A DNA stretch of 64,000 bases from the NCBI GenBank assembly GCA_018902385.1, contig JABSSW010000002.1, forward strand, positions 1,178,001-1,242,000. The letters run 5' to 3'. Positions 1-10,470 of the stretch are shown here, one piece after another. The notes beneath the pieces are model-generated. The model had not been told where the DNA came from. It saw only the letters and a program-made list of their open reading frames with translations, and made no database searches. The position numbers and the translations under genes were made by a program. Within the stretch, counting starts at the first letter, position 1. Each line of letters opens with the position of its first letter. The DNA is from Physcia stellaris (lineage: Eukaryota > Ascomycota > Lecanoromycetes > Caliciales > Physciaceae).

Positions 1-1
1 C

Positions 2-559
2 GCCGAAGAGCTGCTCGTCCAAGTAATGGACCTTCGCATAAGGGTTTTGGGCAAAAATCATCCACACACTCTTAGCGGCATGAGCAATCTAGGGGTTAGC
101 TACCATAACCAAGGTCGGTTTCAGGAGGCCGAAGCGCTTCAAGCGCAAGTAGTAGTGGCTCGCAAGACCCTTCTAGGATCGGAGCATTTCTCAACTTTGA
201 CGAGTATGGCACATTTGGCATCGACGTATCATAGTCAAGGTCGACCGAGTGAGGCAGAAGAGCTTGGATTGGAGGTGCTGGAGTTACGCACAAAGGTACT
301 AGGCCCGGAACACCATCATACGTTGACCGGTATGACCAATCTGGCATCAATTTATCTTAATGATGGGCAGTTGGCCAAGGCCGAGGAGCTTGGGTTGCAA
401 GTACTAGCAATCCGGATTAGGGTGCTAGGTATGGAGCATCACCATTCGCTTGCTAGCATGGAGCACCTGGCAGCTACGTATAAGAAGCAAGGACGACTAA
501 AGGAGTCTGAAGATCTTAAGATGCAAGTCGCTGAAATTGGAAAGAAGATGGTATCATAA
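2..559 (+). CDS. Tetratricopeptide repeat protein, C-terminal part (5' end outside window)
   Basis: The reading frame is open from the first bases, so this is the 3' end of a longer gene; the ATG at 26 is internal. It encodes about four 42-residue kinesin-light-chain-type TPRs, each with the pattern LG.EH..TL..M..LA..Y..QGR..EAE.L. The last repeat is followed by a short tail, MQVAEIGKKMVS, and a stop. In fungi such arrays are usually the ligand-sensing C-terminus of NB-ARC or NACHT STAND receptors; that the missing part is an NTPase is inference. The repeats are very alike, as expected for arrays that expand by unequal exchange. No break is seen. Confidence 0.8.
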   Translation, partial: AEELLVQVMDLRIRVLGKNHPHTLSGMSNLGVSYHNQGRFQEAEALQAQVVVARKTLLGSEHFSTLTSMAHLASTYHSQGRPSEAEELGLEVLELRTKVLGPEHHHTLTGMTNLASIYLNDGQLAKAEELGLQVLAIRIRVLGMEHHHSLASMEHLAATYKKQGRLKESEDLKMQVAEIGKKMVS

Positions 560-2104
560 GGCAGCTCTCACGGTCAATTGTCTTTTCTCTTTGAGACGGC
601 AATTAGTCTCCACCTTTGAAACTCATTTACGATGAACGCGTTGGCCATGAACAAAATAAATCTCGAATTAGCGACATACCATCTTCCATTTTCGGCCAAA
701 GTTCGGTTTCGCCATGCAAACCGGTTTATGTCATTGGAGATACTCAATTGTTTCAGTAGCTCGTATTATTGTTCGAGATACTTGCAAAGACAAACCCTTG
801 CTTGAGTGTAAAATAATACATTCAGCTGAGATTTATCTTTCGTATCTCATTGTAATCTATCTGTTTTCTGTCTGTCTCCCTTTTGCGTCCGGTCTCATCT
901 TAAGACATAGTCGGATAAAACTCGAAGATCTTGAAGCAAAGCGGTTGAGCTACCGGTTGAAGGTTCTTTTGTTGGCGGCGAGGCGCTTAGTCGAAATGAA
1001 TTGCTCGTAGGTGACGATGCAGACCATTGCTAAGTCCGAAACCATTGCTGTCAAGGTGACAAGCAGAAGATATCCGCCGAAATCAAGGTTTTGACCGCAG
1101 ACCTCACGAATACCTCAACACTATGTACGAAGAAGCTGATATAGTCGCAGGTTTAGGGCATGGAAAGTGTGCGTACCATTATGGGGGGCAGAGGATTGCG
1201 CTGACTGGCAGCCCTCAAATATTATACTGTTCTCAGGATCAATATGTCAAGGTAGCAAGTGCTTGCCCGCAAATCTGATCATGAAAAGGGAACGTTTGGG
1301 AGTCGGTTTCAATAATGCGGCTAGCCTACTGCTCAATAGAGTAATAGTAGCGAGACGGCTTGGCATGGGTCACAAACCTTGGAAATTTCCCACCTCATAA
1401 TTATCCACAACCAGACAACGCAAGCATTCTTCACCAAGTAGCCACCGCACGATGCGTCCGAGTGGTGACAAGACTCGACATAGGAGAGGTTGCATATCTT
1501 AGTGAAAGTGATCTGGTAAACCTTTCAGTGCTTGGCTGAAACAGACTAAGGGCCCAAGGCTTGAACGTCGTCGACTACTTACTTGCCTTTGCTACTGCCG
1601 TCCCGTCCAAAAACTGCGATTAACATGGCTTTTGCGGTGATCCACTCAGCCCCAAAACTAACCAATTGGCTAGGATCGAGTACGCCATTTCGAGATTAAT
1701 TATCCATACCAGTCACCAAATATGTGGATCTACCAGGGCCAAACACTGTCATTGTCGATTGACGTAACTGCTGATACAGAGATCGGAAATGTAGGCATCA
1801 GTACATGCAGCAATAAAGGTTGCGGAATGTTGCTGTTGGCTCTGGAATTTCGCTGACACGGTTGCAGCAGACTTGAAAATCTTAAGCCTCATCGGCACTT
1901 GACGATAAGCGGTATTCGGTTGTTTGCACGAGATGCACGCCATGCTCCACTATGATTTACGCGGCGGTCGAAAAGGTCTGTGCATGCTCTTCGTACCGCG
2001 GAAAAATTCGTACATATAGCCGATGCTGCCGTTTGATAATTCGCTTATCGTCATCAATATAAACACACGCTTCTTTTCAACTCTTAGATTACCATTTACC
2101 GATT
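560..2104. other. Intergenic, no supported gene
   Basis: About 1.5 kb with only short open frames lacking family motifs, signal peptides or coding-like composition. A TATA-like run with a pyrimidine stretch precedes the ATG at 2105 (around 2055-2100) and may be its promoter. Nothing else is seen. Confidence 0.5.
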
Positions 2105-3037
2105 ATGGCTCTTTTAGCAACGGTTATTGCACGATTCCATCTCGCAATACTCTTCGTATCGCAACTGGCTACCTTGAAGTCTGCGTACCCTACATCTGAC
2201 TCTGATCATCTGTCCTTTCAACAACCACATCTTGAACGCTCGGCATTGAGGCCCCCCATCACCAATGTCTCGGCCAATCTACCACCGTTAGGTTTCACCT
2301 TCACGGCGGACCGCGACACCCGTTCTGCGGACAGTCGGACAGTCTTCTGGCTAGTCGTCACAGCAATAGCTGATCTTTCGAAACAACCTTTCGACGGCTT
2401 TGCGGATGAGGCATGGATGGTTAAGAAGCCTGGCAGTGGAGGCATGTTCATCTTGCTGAGTAACCCGAGCCATGATCATGGAGGCTTTGACGTTAAATAC
2501 ATGATTTGGGGACTGATGTCTGCGATTCGTTATATGGACGCGCAGGGCTTGTTTCGAAATTTTCGCTTCACGTTGAAATTCGGAAATGAAATCGTTGGGA
2601 CAATCACTATTGGCGGCGTGCGTGGCGAGCACAGTCTCGATGACGGCGTGAAGGAAAACTCATCGAATCTTCCAGCGGCATCATCGAAGGTAAACGACTT
2701 TCTGACATTCCATGTCCAATGGAGCTCCACTCGCCGACTGCTTCCTTTCAGCCACGTGATGATGGCTCTCATTGGTGGATACTCCGATCTGGCGATCCAT
2801 CACATGGACGATCGGGCGGAGAGTTCTTGGAGGACAACGTTCTCACCCTATGAGCCGATCGTCGAGCTGCAGACTCTGATTGAGGGGGTACCTTGGTGGA
2901 CTTATGGCTTGCTCTCTGATGCACTAGGTCAGTTTTTCGGGTGGTACTTCCGGCGTCATCCACTTGACAGTAGGAGTGCGTTTCTCGCGATCAAGATTGA
3001 TGGGCAATTGCAGGCACAGGGGAGGATCTTTGGTTAA
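2105..3037 (+). CDS. Secreted protein with two related modules, unknown function
   Basis: A single-exon frame of 310 aa. Residues 1-28 form a signal peptide (hydrophobic ILFVSQLATL core), so secretion is likely. The mature part seems to hold two copies of one module. Each has a Trp- and Gly-rich helix (IWGLMSAIRYM near 140; TYGLLSDALGQFF near 265) followed by a strand pair after an Arg (FRFTLKF..EIVGTITI; SAFLAIKI..QLQAQGRI). Low cysteine content argues against a typical small effector. The protein encoded at 25303-25862 (minus) may carry one copy of the same module. I do not recognise a named domain. The start is supported by the signal peptide and an upstream stop-rich leader. Confidence 0.7.
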   Translation: MALLATVIARFHLAILFVSQLATLKSAYPTSDSDHLSFQQPHLERSALRPPITNVSANLPPLGFTFTADRDTRSADSRTVFWLVVTAIADLSKQPFDGFADEAWMVKKPGSGGMFILLSNPSHDHGGFDVKYMIWGLMSAIRYMDAQGLFRNFRFTLKFGNEIVGTITIGGVRGEHSLDDGVKENSSNLPAASSKVNDFLTFHVQWSSTRRLLPFSHVMMALIGGYSDLAIHHMDDRAESSWRTTFSPYEPIVELQTLIEGVPWWTYGLLSDALGQFFGWYFRRHPLDSRSAFLAIKIDGQLQAQGRIFG

Positions 3038-3268
3038 AAGGCTGCGCTGAGTGAAAGCAGCGCGAGGAGCAACGTTTCTGCCTAATGAGTCATCAGGTAG
3101 GAGATAGGGACGTGGCCAAAACACATTAAACCTGCGATCCTAGTTCTCTTCTGGAGTCACTGCACATGGAGTTTGCTAAGCTGCTGGAATAAATTCTGCC
3201 AACAGTATCACACCTCCGTCCCAAACCGCACATCAAGGTCAGACAGAACCCACGCTCATCTTCCGCAT

Positions 3269-4033
3269 TCACGTGACAACAACCCCCAGCGCATTCGACC
3301 GAATCGAATCATCCCTCATAGCCTTGTACTCAAAAGCGCCCACCTTCGAAAACGTCAGCGTCGCCTTCCCACTCTTATCAGTCACAACGCCATCAATCAC
3401 CGCGCCCTGGATCGGCGCCCCAGTCGCGCCATCCGTCACCGTGACCACCCTACTACTCCCCTCCCTCACAACCAACAGCTCCGGCTGCACCTTCAGGAAA
3501 TGGCTCTTATTGAACGCATCAAACGCCCACAGCACCCGATCGCCCGACTTGACCTCATACTGGCAGCCACCAACAGGCGATAACTGGAAATTAACCAGGA
3601 GGCCCCAGAACCGGTCGCTCGACTGCGGGGAGGCGCCGATGGAGGTGATGAAGTAGTCGTCGAAGGCGGCGCTGTAGGTGGCGTCGTAGGGGAAGTTGGC
3701 GAGCTTGGAGGCCGCGTCGAGGGCGTCGGTGGGCGTGTTGCCCGGCGAAGGGTTCGCGTGCAGGTTGGTGCCGTCGCATTTGTGGGTGCCGCCGGACGCG
3801 GTGGTGATGTTGCGCGGCCCGGAGAAGATGGGGGCTTCGTAGATGGTGGTCGTGGCGCCTTCGATGCGGAGGTTGACGATGGATCTGTTTGCGGGCTTTA
3901 GTCCATTTGCAATCTGAGAGGGCGGGCGGGTAACGCACGATCCGGGAACAATACTTCGAGGTTGGGGAGGGAGCGCTACGATTGCAATAGCGTATGCGAG
4001 CGAGAGGACGAGAGACAGGGGGACGGAGAACAT
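3269..4033 (-). CDS. Secreted DUF4430-like protein with C-terminal Ig-like domain
   Basis: 254 aa, single exon. The signal peptide (residues 1-20, LSLVLSLAYAIAIVAL) is followed by a Pro-rich start. The segment VNLRIEG...TIYEAPI to YFITSIG...RFWGLLVNFQLSPVGGCQYEVKSGDRVLWAFD (about 50-170) fits the DUF4430/transcobalamin C-terminal-like fold, which typically ends in a Y.v..GD.vlW motif. The last 80 residues (LKVQPELLVV...AVIDGVVTDKSGKATLTF) resemble a bacterial-Ig-like or carboxypeptidase-regulatory beta domain. The likely role is an extracellular binding protein; ligand unknown. Domain assignment is from pattern memory, not a search. Confidence 0.7.
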   Translation of the reverse strand: MFSVPLSLVLSLAYAIAIVALPPQPRSIVPGSCVTRPPSQIANGLKPANRSIVNLRIEGATTTIYEAPIFSGPRNITTASGGTHKCDGTNLHANPSPGNTPTDALDAASKLANFPYDATYSAAFDDYFITSIGASPQSSDRFWGLLVNFQLSPVGGCQYEVKSGDRVLWAFDAFNKSHFLKVQPELLVVREGSSRVVTVTDGATGAPIQGAVIDGVVTDKSGKATLTFSKVGAFEYKAMRDDSIRSNALGVVVT

Positions 4034-5958
4034 GGTGAGTGGTTGCCGAAACGGAGAGAATTGTGTGAGCGTTCAAGGATATTGAATTGAGAAGGCAGAG
4101 GAAGAGGATATACTAAATATCATACGAGCGACTCGCTTAATCTACTTCCCTCCCCCTCCCCCAAAAGCAGACGTCCGTGATACCTTCCGAAAACGAATAC
4201 CTGAAGCAGCTCGACTAAGCGAACCTCCAATAGGCGGAAGTGGGGAGTTACACAAACAGCGGGGAGAGTTCGTTTCCAAGACATTGTCCCCAATGGAGAA
4301 AAGAGAAGCGACGGGAGAGTTCGTAACAGAAGACTTTGGTACGGGTTGCTCAGCATCTGTTGGACGATCATCTCGAGACGCATACGAGAGGCCAAACTCA
4401 ATCGACAGTGACGATACCAGATGACGTTGAACCATTTGACTGCTCGTGCGGTAGGGCCATGGACGATACCACCCCCGTCGTTGCAAGGATTCAACAGCCC
4501 GTCCGGAACCGGCGTGCGTGTGGCTGACATCGAGGAAGTGGATGCATGGAACACCTCCGAGTTGACACTGTGGGAAACCTACTTGGCCAGCAGGTGTACC
4601 CCTGATAATCATCCTCTATTAGCACATCTGATCTAAGCTAGCGGTAGTATACGGACCCCCCATCTGGGTAAACGAGCTCCCCACGTTGGGGCAAAAGGAA
4701 TCCCCCACCTGCATCTCCTGTCCAATCACGATTTTGCTGTACAAACAGGACTTTACTGATCGCCCTTTCGACAATCCATGTTATCGTCCGAGACTGAGTC
4801 GCAAAAACAGGCAATTTCCGAGGGAGTTACGTAACTCCTGCATCTTCACAATTATCTATCTAATCTGATCTGCAGGTTACAAATCGTTTCAAAATCCGAA
4901 GAACCTCGAAATATGGTATGACTGCGGTATCTGATCTCGCAGTCATAGTCGAGCTTTTCGGATCCTTACTAATCAGAATGTGATCTTGGCCTGCTAAGCG
5001 TATATCCAATGATTCCTCGTCCGGGAATACCTCAATAGGAGTCCTGTTGTTGAACGTCGACGATATCCGAATCCGAGTGCGTGCCCTCGCCGTCTTATTG
5101 TAGATTAAGAGTCTCCGAGACTGCAAGCTGTAGGTATGATCCATGATCTAACATCCAATAAACAAATAAGCTTAAACAATTGCAATCTCCCGACATTCAT
5201 CCAAGTCCTGACATCAAATCAACTAACAATCTCAAAAAGTTCTCAATCCGAATTTTTCATCGGAGCATGAACAACATCTCCCCGGGAATAAAGCGATTCA
5301 GCTTTTTCCGCGCGAAACTTCAGATCCTGTCTGTTTGTTCAACGATCTCCACACCCAAAGAGTAATTTCCAAAAAGATTATTGAAGCAGCAGATTTGTAG
5401 AGCCAACCGGATCGAAGCCGAATGAAGAAGTGGAAGTCGGTGATAACACAGAATGTCTCGTATTCTGATTAGAAAATCGGCGAAGAGTACTTGGAAGTTC
5501 TGCAAAAGAAAAGGTTACATATTGTACAAATGATTGAGGAAATGCAGGCTCGGTTCATGCATTGCGCGTAGTCTGTATTGCATTTCACCGTTTCAAAATT
5601 ACAAAAATCATCGTTTAAAAACTTATTTTTCGCTTGAGCCTGTCCGCGCAGAACTATTAGAAAAATTTTTGGAAATAATCGAAAACGAAAGTATTTGTAT
5701 CTTGATCTTGAAGAAACACAAGTTTCTGCAAAGATATTCTTTTGAAGACTCAAAAGAAAAGAAGAAGAAAATCCGCTGAAACACTCAATCTGTCAAAAAA
5801 AAAGAGGAAAAAAAAATCTACAAGATTGTCAAAACCTCCCAAAGAAGTGACCGGAACCTGTACAACATCGCATACTCCTCTTCATTCTTATCCCCATTTC
5901 TCAATCTGGTTCACCACACAACCCCCCCTCTCAACTCCTACTCCAGCTCCTCCCTCTC
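4034..5958. other. Intergenic; A-rich downstream part
   Basis: No convincing gene. Two overlapping minus-strand frames near 4120-4612 have no motif and a low-complexity Gly tail. From about 5580 to 5830 the sequence is A-rich with several A-runs, immediately downstream of the LPMO stop. It may hold the LPMO 3' untranslated region, but I see no clear signal. Confidence 0.4.
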
Positions 5959-7169
5959 TCACAACCCCCTCACAATCCTCCCCCTCCTGACCTGAACCTC
6001 AACCCCCAAAGCCGGATCACACCTCGTGCCCGCCGGTACCTTCTGGAAAATAACCGTGTGATCGGGCATACAAGTCCCGATACCCGTGCCATCAGCAGAG
6101 CAAACGCTCTTGCCAGGGGTAGGGCACTGTCCCGTTCTAAGATCTGCCGTTCCCCTAGAGAAGACGTGGCCTGAGGAGCGACACCACCGGCGGTGACTGT
6201 CACGGCCGGAGCGGTCGCTGTGACGGTTACGGTTTCTGTTGCTGTTGGGTGAGGGTTTTCTGGGACGGGGTCGGGGACTGAGGCGGACGGCGAGGGTTGT
6301 ACTGCTGCGGCAGAAGAACGGTGAGCGCTTGGCTGGGCGGCGGCGGGGGCAACGGGGACAGGGTCCGCCGCCGCAGCTCCCGCTCCAGAACTAGCGCAGT
6401 TGCCGACTGGAGGCGTCAGGGGACCGGTATTGTACCGCTGGACGTATTTCCCTTTATTCGCCTCCGGGATAGCGAGGTCGGTACCGCTTTCCGCGGTGGA
6501 GCAGCCGTTGCCGATGTTCGCTTTGAACATGTCCGGGAGGGAGGAGAAAGCATCTCTCTTGTCGAAGTCCGAATCCGAGGCCGTGAAAATGGTGGTGTCG
6601 TTGTTGTTCTCCGCGTCGTCGAAGAAATTTCGCCGCGACTTCGCGGACCCGGTGACGGTGATGGGCGCGCAGTTCATGTACATTTCGCGCTGCCCGATCT
6701 TGTTGAACCATGTAAACGCCAGGGTGTAATCCCCAGGGCTGACCTCCGCCGGAATGGTATACTGGAACTTATCGGCTCCGTACCCGAACGGGTCGTTACC
6801 TACATTTCCGGGGTTCTTGGATGGGCATCCGCCTTCAATACTGAGGATAACCTTGAATACAGAGGATTTGGTAGGTTGCATGTCCTTGGACAGCGCAATC
6901 TGGCAGCTCCCACCGCCATGGGTGGCTTGGCCTTGGAAGGTCAGAGGTTGTGGCTCGCCGATGGCCATGACGTTGTTTTTGACGACTTTGTAGACGTCGA
7001 GGCGCTGCTTGCAGGGGTAGTCTGAGCCGTCTGCCCGGAGTGGGTTGGTGTCTATTGCGGGAGCGGCATTGCCGGCACCGTAGGGGACGGGGGATTCGAT
7101 TTTGACGTGCGCAGAAGCGAGGGCGAAGAAGGCCGTCAGGGCGGCGAGGCTAGATTGAGAGACGAGCAT
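5959..7169 (-). CDS. AA11-type lytic polysaccharide monooxygenase with C-terminal Cys module
   Basis: Secreted copper enzyme, most likely oxidising chitin. The signal peptide (1-20) leaves His21 as the mature N-terminus, one arm of the copper histidine brace; His84 in THGGGSCQ is the other. Family signatures include SIEGGCP and FTWFNKIGQREMYMNC. A Ser/Pro/Thr-rich linker ends in TVTVTATAPA. The first frame then runs into unrelated sequence, but a second exon restores a conserved-looking tail with CPTPGKSVCSADGTGIGTC, and RCDPALG before the stop at 5959. The best intron I find is 6203-6127 (77 nt, GTGACA...GACAG, phase 0), giving 377 aa; the donor at 6230 (GTAACC) is an alternative. The tail resembles the extra module often attached to AA11 enzymes (X278-like; my inference). 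Confidence 0.83.
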
Positions 7170-8230
7170 GATGACTAGGATGTTGGTGGTGCTGGTAGGT
7201 AGCTCTGTACGTGAGGATTTTTCGTGCCTGACGAATGTCTTGGTGGTTTGTGTGTGAAAATGTCTCGGTAGAGCAGTGATAGTAAAGTTTGGCCAAGAAG
7301 GTCAAGTAAATAAGGACCAGCCTCTGGTGGTGAAAAAGAGTGTTGTTAAGTGAAAGATAAAGGAACAATGGAACAATAAAGAGATCACACAATCTTTATA
7401 CAAGAAAAAGAGAATGATGAAGGCGTAAAGAACAAAGGGGAAAGGAGAAAGGAGAAAGGAAACAGGAGAGGGAGGCGGCGTGAACAAAGAAGAGAGAGGC
7501 AGGCATCACGAGGCAAATGGTTGTGACTGGTGAGATGGTGAAGATTGGATGTGGTGATGCCAAGAATTCGATTAGTCAGTTTCAAGATCGTCGCGAAACT
7601 CATCGTGATTGGTTGCTGCCACTGGGTGAAGTCTGGTCCAGCCAATCACTGCGCTGCTCGAGTGAAGGAGGGCGCTAGATCGAACAACCCCTGATGGTTC
7701 GCCTTGGAGCCAGTGAGTGAGGCAGCTTCCTCTTTGGCCGTGGGACCGAGGTCACGGTCGGGGCGAGTGGCGATTTGGGTATGCTCCAATCGACTGAATT
7801 CTGATATCTCGTATATTCCCAACCTTTCATAAACCCTCCTTGGTTGGCGTGAAGAGAGTTGACGCCACGGGATGTTCCTCGACCTCGATACGACGTTGGC
7901 GGATACTGGGGTTAATTTGCTAGGAGGCGGCATGTTCAACTCTCTGTAAAGCATTAGCACCCAAGCTAACGGCGTGGCAAGATATCGCAGCCATGTCATA
8001 GCTCTATTCGCTGTAGCCATGATTACTGCCATTTATCGATCGACGAAGGGTTGCTTTGAACAGCCGGAGCACGACGAAGCCGATCGGTGCTGCCTCATGG
8101 ATCGTTGGTGGTTTCCGAGTTAGATCAATCGTTCTAGGCCAAGCGTTGAGTTGCAGGACATCTGTTGCAATCATAGTTCCTGAACAAAGAGGACAACGCC
8201 AAGTTCTGATTAGTCCACAGAATCAATAGC
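7170..8230. other. Intergenic; LPMO upstream region and weak minus-strand frame
   Basis: The first 350 bp (7170-7520) are purine-rich on the plus strand, thus pyrimidine-rich on the LPMO coding strand, as is usual for fungal promoters and leaders. A 128-codon minus-strand frame at 7646-8032 starts with an ATG and has one hydrophobic stretch (YLATPLAWVLML), but no recognisable domain; I do not call it a gene. Confidence 0.4.
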
Positions 8231-9389
8231 TCATGCTAGTTCCGAAGGCCGTCTCTGCGACCCGGCCAATTTCTGCCCAAAAGGATCAGACATCTCTGCC
8301 CTGGGGTTATGCGACTCGGTCGGGAGCTCTCCGCGCACGACCCCTGTAGTGTTCCTCGAATCATCCAACTCTTGTGGCACATGGCCGATGCCGTTGTAAT
8401 CCGGCGCATAGTACCCCTTTTCTCTACGGGCAGGATTCGTGGTTGGGTCCGAGGCAGGGAGTTCTGGGCTGGATTCCTCTGCTTTCTTACGACGCTCACG
8501 CCTGCGATACCAGAAGAACAGCAGTGCGGCAAGAGCGGAGACCACGACGAGAGTGATGCTGACGCTGATTCCGATCTTGGCTCCCTCGCTCAAACCTGTG
8601 GCCTTCGGCGCAGAAGTGGGCGAGGCTGTAGGAGTTATTGCCAGCGGCGCTTGCGCTGTACTCGAAGCCGCCACTGCCAGATCAGTCGAGGGTCTTGACG
8701 TTTTAGCGGCCCGCGATGTCGTGACAGCGCCGCGTGATCTGGATGATGCGGCTTTGGATGCATTCAAGGTAGAAGGAGTGGCTCGTGCTGATGACGATGT
8801 CTCCGAAGAAGAAGAGGCGGTGATCTTCGCTGATAAGGATGTCTTCGAAGCAAGAATGGAGCTGCTGCTAAAGCTGATGGTTGTCAAGGGGTTGCTAAGA
8901 TCCAGGCTCTTCACTTTTGGATCCGAATGACATGGAAGATTTAGATCCTGCTGGCAGCAGAAAGAGCTGTTCGTCTCGGAAAGGGTGATGCCTCGCCCAA
9001 GATCTAAGAAGACGCGTCAGCCCATTGCTCCATTATCTTTCCCGCAACTCCGCCAACTCACCTCCCAAGCAGAACTGTGGACAGACATCGCTTTTGAAGG
9101 TGCGATCAGTGCAGGTGGCACGTGCCAGAAGCGTTTCTCCGCTTCCAATTAGCTGTGTGGTGTTCTGGTCGGAACAGACGCCGCCGTCAAGACAGGTCCA
9201 GTATCTGCCGCAACAGAATGACTGCTCGGCATCCGGATTGCACGGGACATCATCCTCGATGATGACACCGTCGTCGTTGTAACATGTTGATCCCTGCACA
9301 CAATCCGCGAGTGCCACCAGCAGGGATCCGGCCAACAGAAGGAGAAGACCTCGAAGGCATCGTGAGCTCTGAGTCCTTGAAGTAAGCAT
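8231..9389 (-). CDS. Cys-rich single-pass membrane protein with Ser/Thr stalk
   Basis: Two exons: 9389-9062 and 9003-8231, joined over a 58 nt intron (9061-9004) with GTGAGT donor, CTGAC branch and CTTCTTAG acceptor; phase 1. The product is 366 aa. It has a signal peptide (about 1-30), then a Cys-rich ectodomain of the common fungal type (CYNDDGVIIEDDVPCNP, FCCGRYWTC, DVCPQFC, and FCCQQ after the splice). A long Ser/Thr/Ala stalk follows, then a transmembrane helix (IGISVSITLVVVSALAALLF) with a WYRRRERRKK stop-transfer and a cytosolic tail. The architecture suggests a wall or surface sensor, similar in layout to Mid2/WSC-like proteins but without a WSC domain. Function is not known. Confidence 0.82.
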
Positions 9390-9922
9390 GACTTAGGAGG
9401 AGCAATAGCCAACTGTTGTAGAGTTTGGGACAGAGTCCTGACAGCGGGATCCAGGATGGATGACACGAGCATGTTGTACATTTTGAGGGTGCCCTGCCTC
9501 AAATGGTGGTGCTGACTGCTGACGACTACTGCATCAAGGCTAAGACGTGGACTCCGAGATTAGAAGGAAGGCTGAGGGTGAAACATTCTTAATGATCCTT
9601 CGTCACTCGTCTCCTCATCCCGAAGATGAACTTCGCCGTGCCATTCGTCCATCTCCGAGGCTAAAGCCGTTGACTATGCGAGGCTAGCGAGCGGCGCGTG
9701 GAGAGCACGACAATAGGAAAGGATGGAAATTAAAGTCGTCAATCCTTTGAAAGCTGAGATGAAGATTTCCCGGGCCGATAAGATAATCCGTAACCCCGAG
9801 TAAAGTAGGTGAGGCAGGATTTGTAGGGTTAGGGCTAGAAAACGCTGGAACGCTCAGTCGTGGAGTACAAATTTAGGCGTGAGTCCGATAATATAGCATG
9901 GGATCCTAATACTAATAGGTTT
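9390..9922. other. Intergenic, upstream of the membrane protein gene
   Basis: No gene seen. It holds the likely promoter of the minus-strand gene ending at 8231; no clear TATA element. Confidence 0.4.
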
Positions 9923-10375
9923 CTACTGCACTGACACCCCCTTTTACTACTATTCTGACACCCTCTTTTGCTGTTCTGACACCCCCTTTTCGCTCGGTTT
10001 GGTATACTCACGAGAAAAATTCTCATAGATTGAGAGATTTCCGAGGAAAATCTCCATTCTACAATTAAAATGGGTCATTATCTCGGAATTCTCGAAATCT
10101 TCAATTCGCAAAGGATAGTGTAGTATGGAATATCGAAAGATATCATTGATTTTCGATGTGAAACATGCAAATTTCTCTGCGAGATCTCGAAAATCTCGAT
10201 TTATCGTACAATAACGCTTTCATGAAGGACTTCTGCGTTGAGTTAGGCCCCCTACGGGTGCGAGGGTCGTCGGATACGCGCCTCTAGTAGGGGGTGTCAG
10301 TTCAGTAAATCCCGGGGGTCAGTTTAGTAAATCCCGGGGGTGTCAGTATAGTAAAAGGGAGTGTCAGTGCAGTAG
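9923..10375. mobile_element. MITE-like element with long subrepeat-bearing terminal inverted repeats
   Basis: A 453 bp element whose ends are inverted repeats: both begin CTACTGCACTGACAC and match at about 28 of the first 30 positions. Inside each end the unit TGACACCCCCTTTTA (or a variant with CCCGGGATTTACT) is repeated three to four times. The centre is AT-richer and non-coding, with palindromic stretches such as GAGAAAAATTCTC. There is no transposase, so it would move in trans. Both flanks contain TACTAATA within a few bases of the ends, a possible target duplication, but it does not abut the ends. Superfamily cannot be set from this. Confidence 0.7.
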
Positions 10376-10470
10376 TCGCCTACTAATATTGCTTGGAACA
10401 TATTCAACCGCATATCTGAAATCCTCCACCCCTAGCAATTCTTGCATCACCACCAGCAGCCCGCCTCTAC

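Noticed and set aside
3591-4076. 161-codon minus frame over the DUF4430-like gene
   Set aside because: His/Arg-rich shadow of the real frame, with no motif.
6297-7025. 242-codon plus frame antisense to the LPMO
   Set aside because: Mirror of a GC-biased gene; the LPMO frame has signal peptide and copper histidines.
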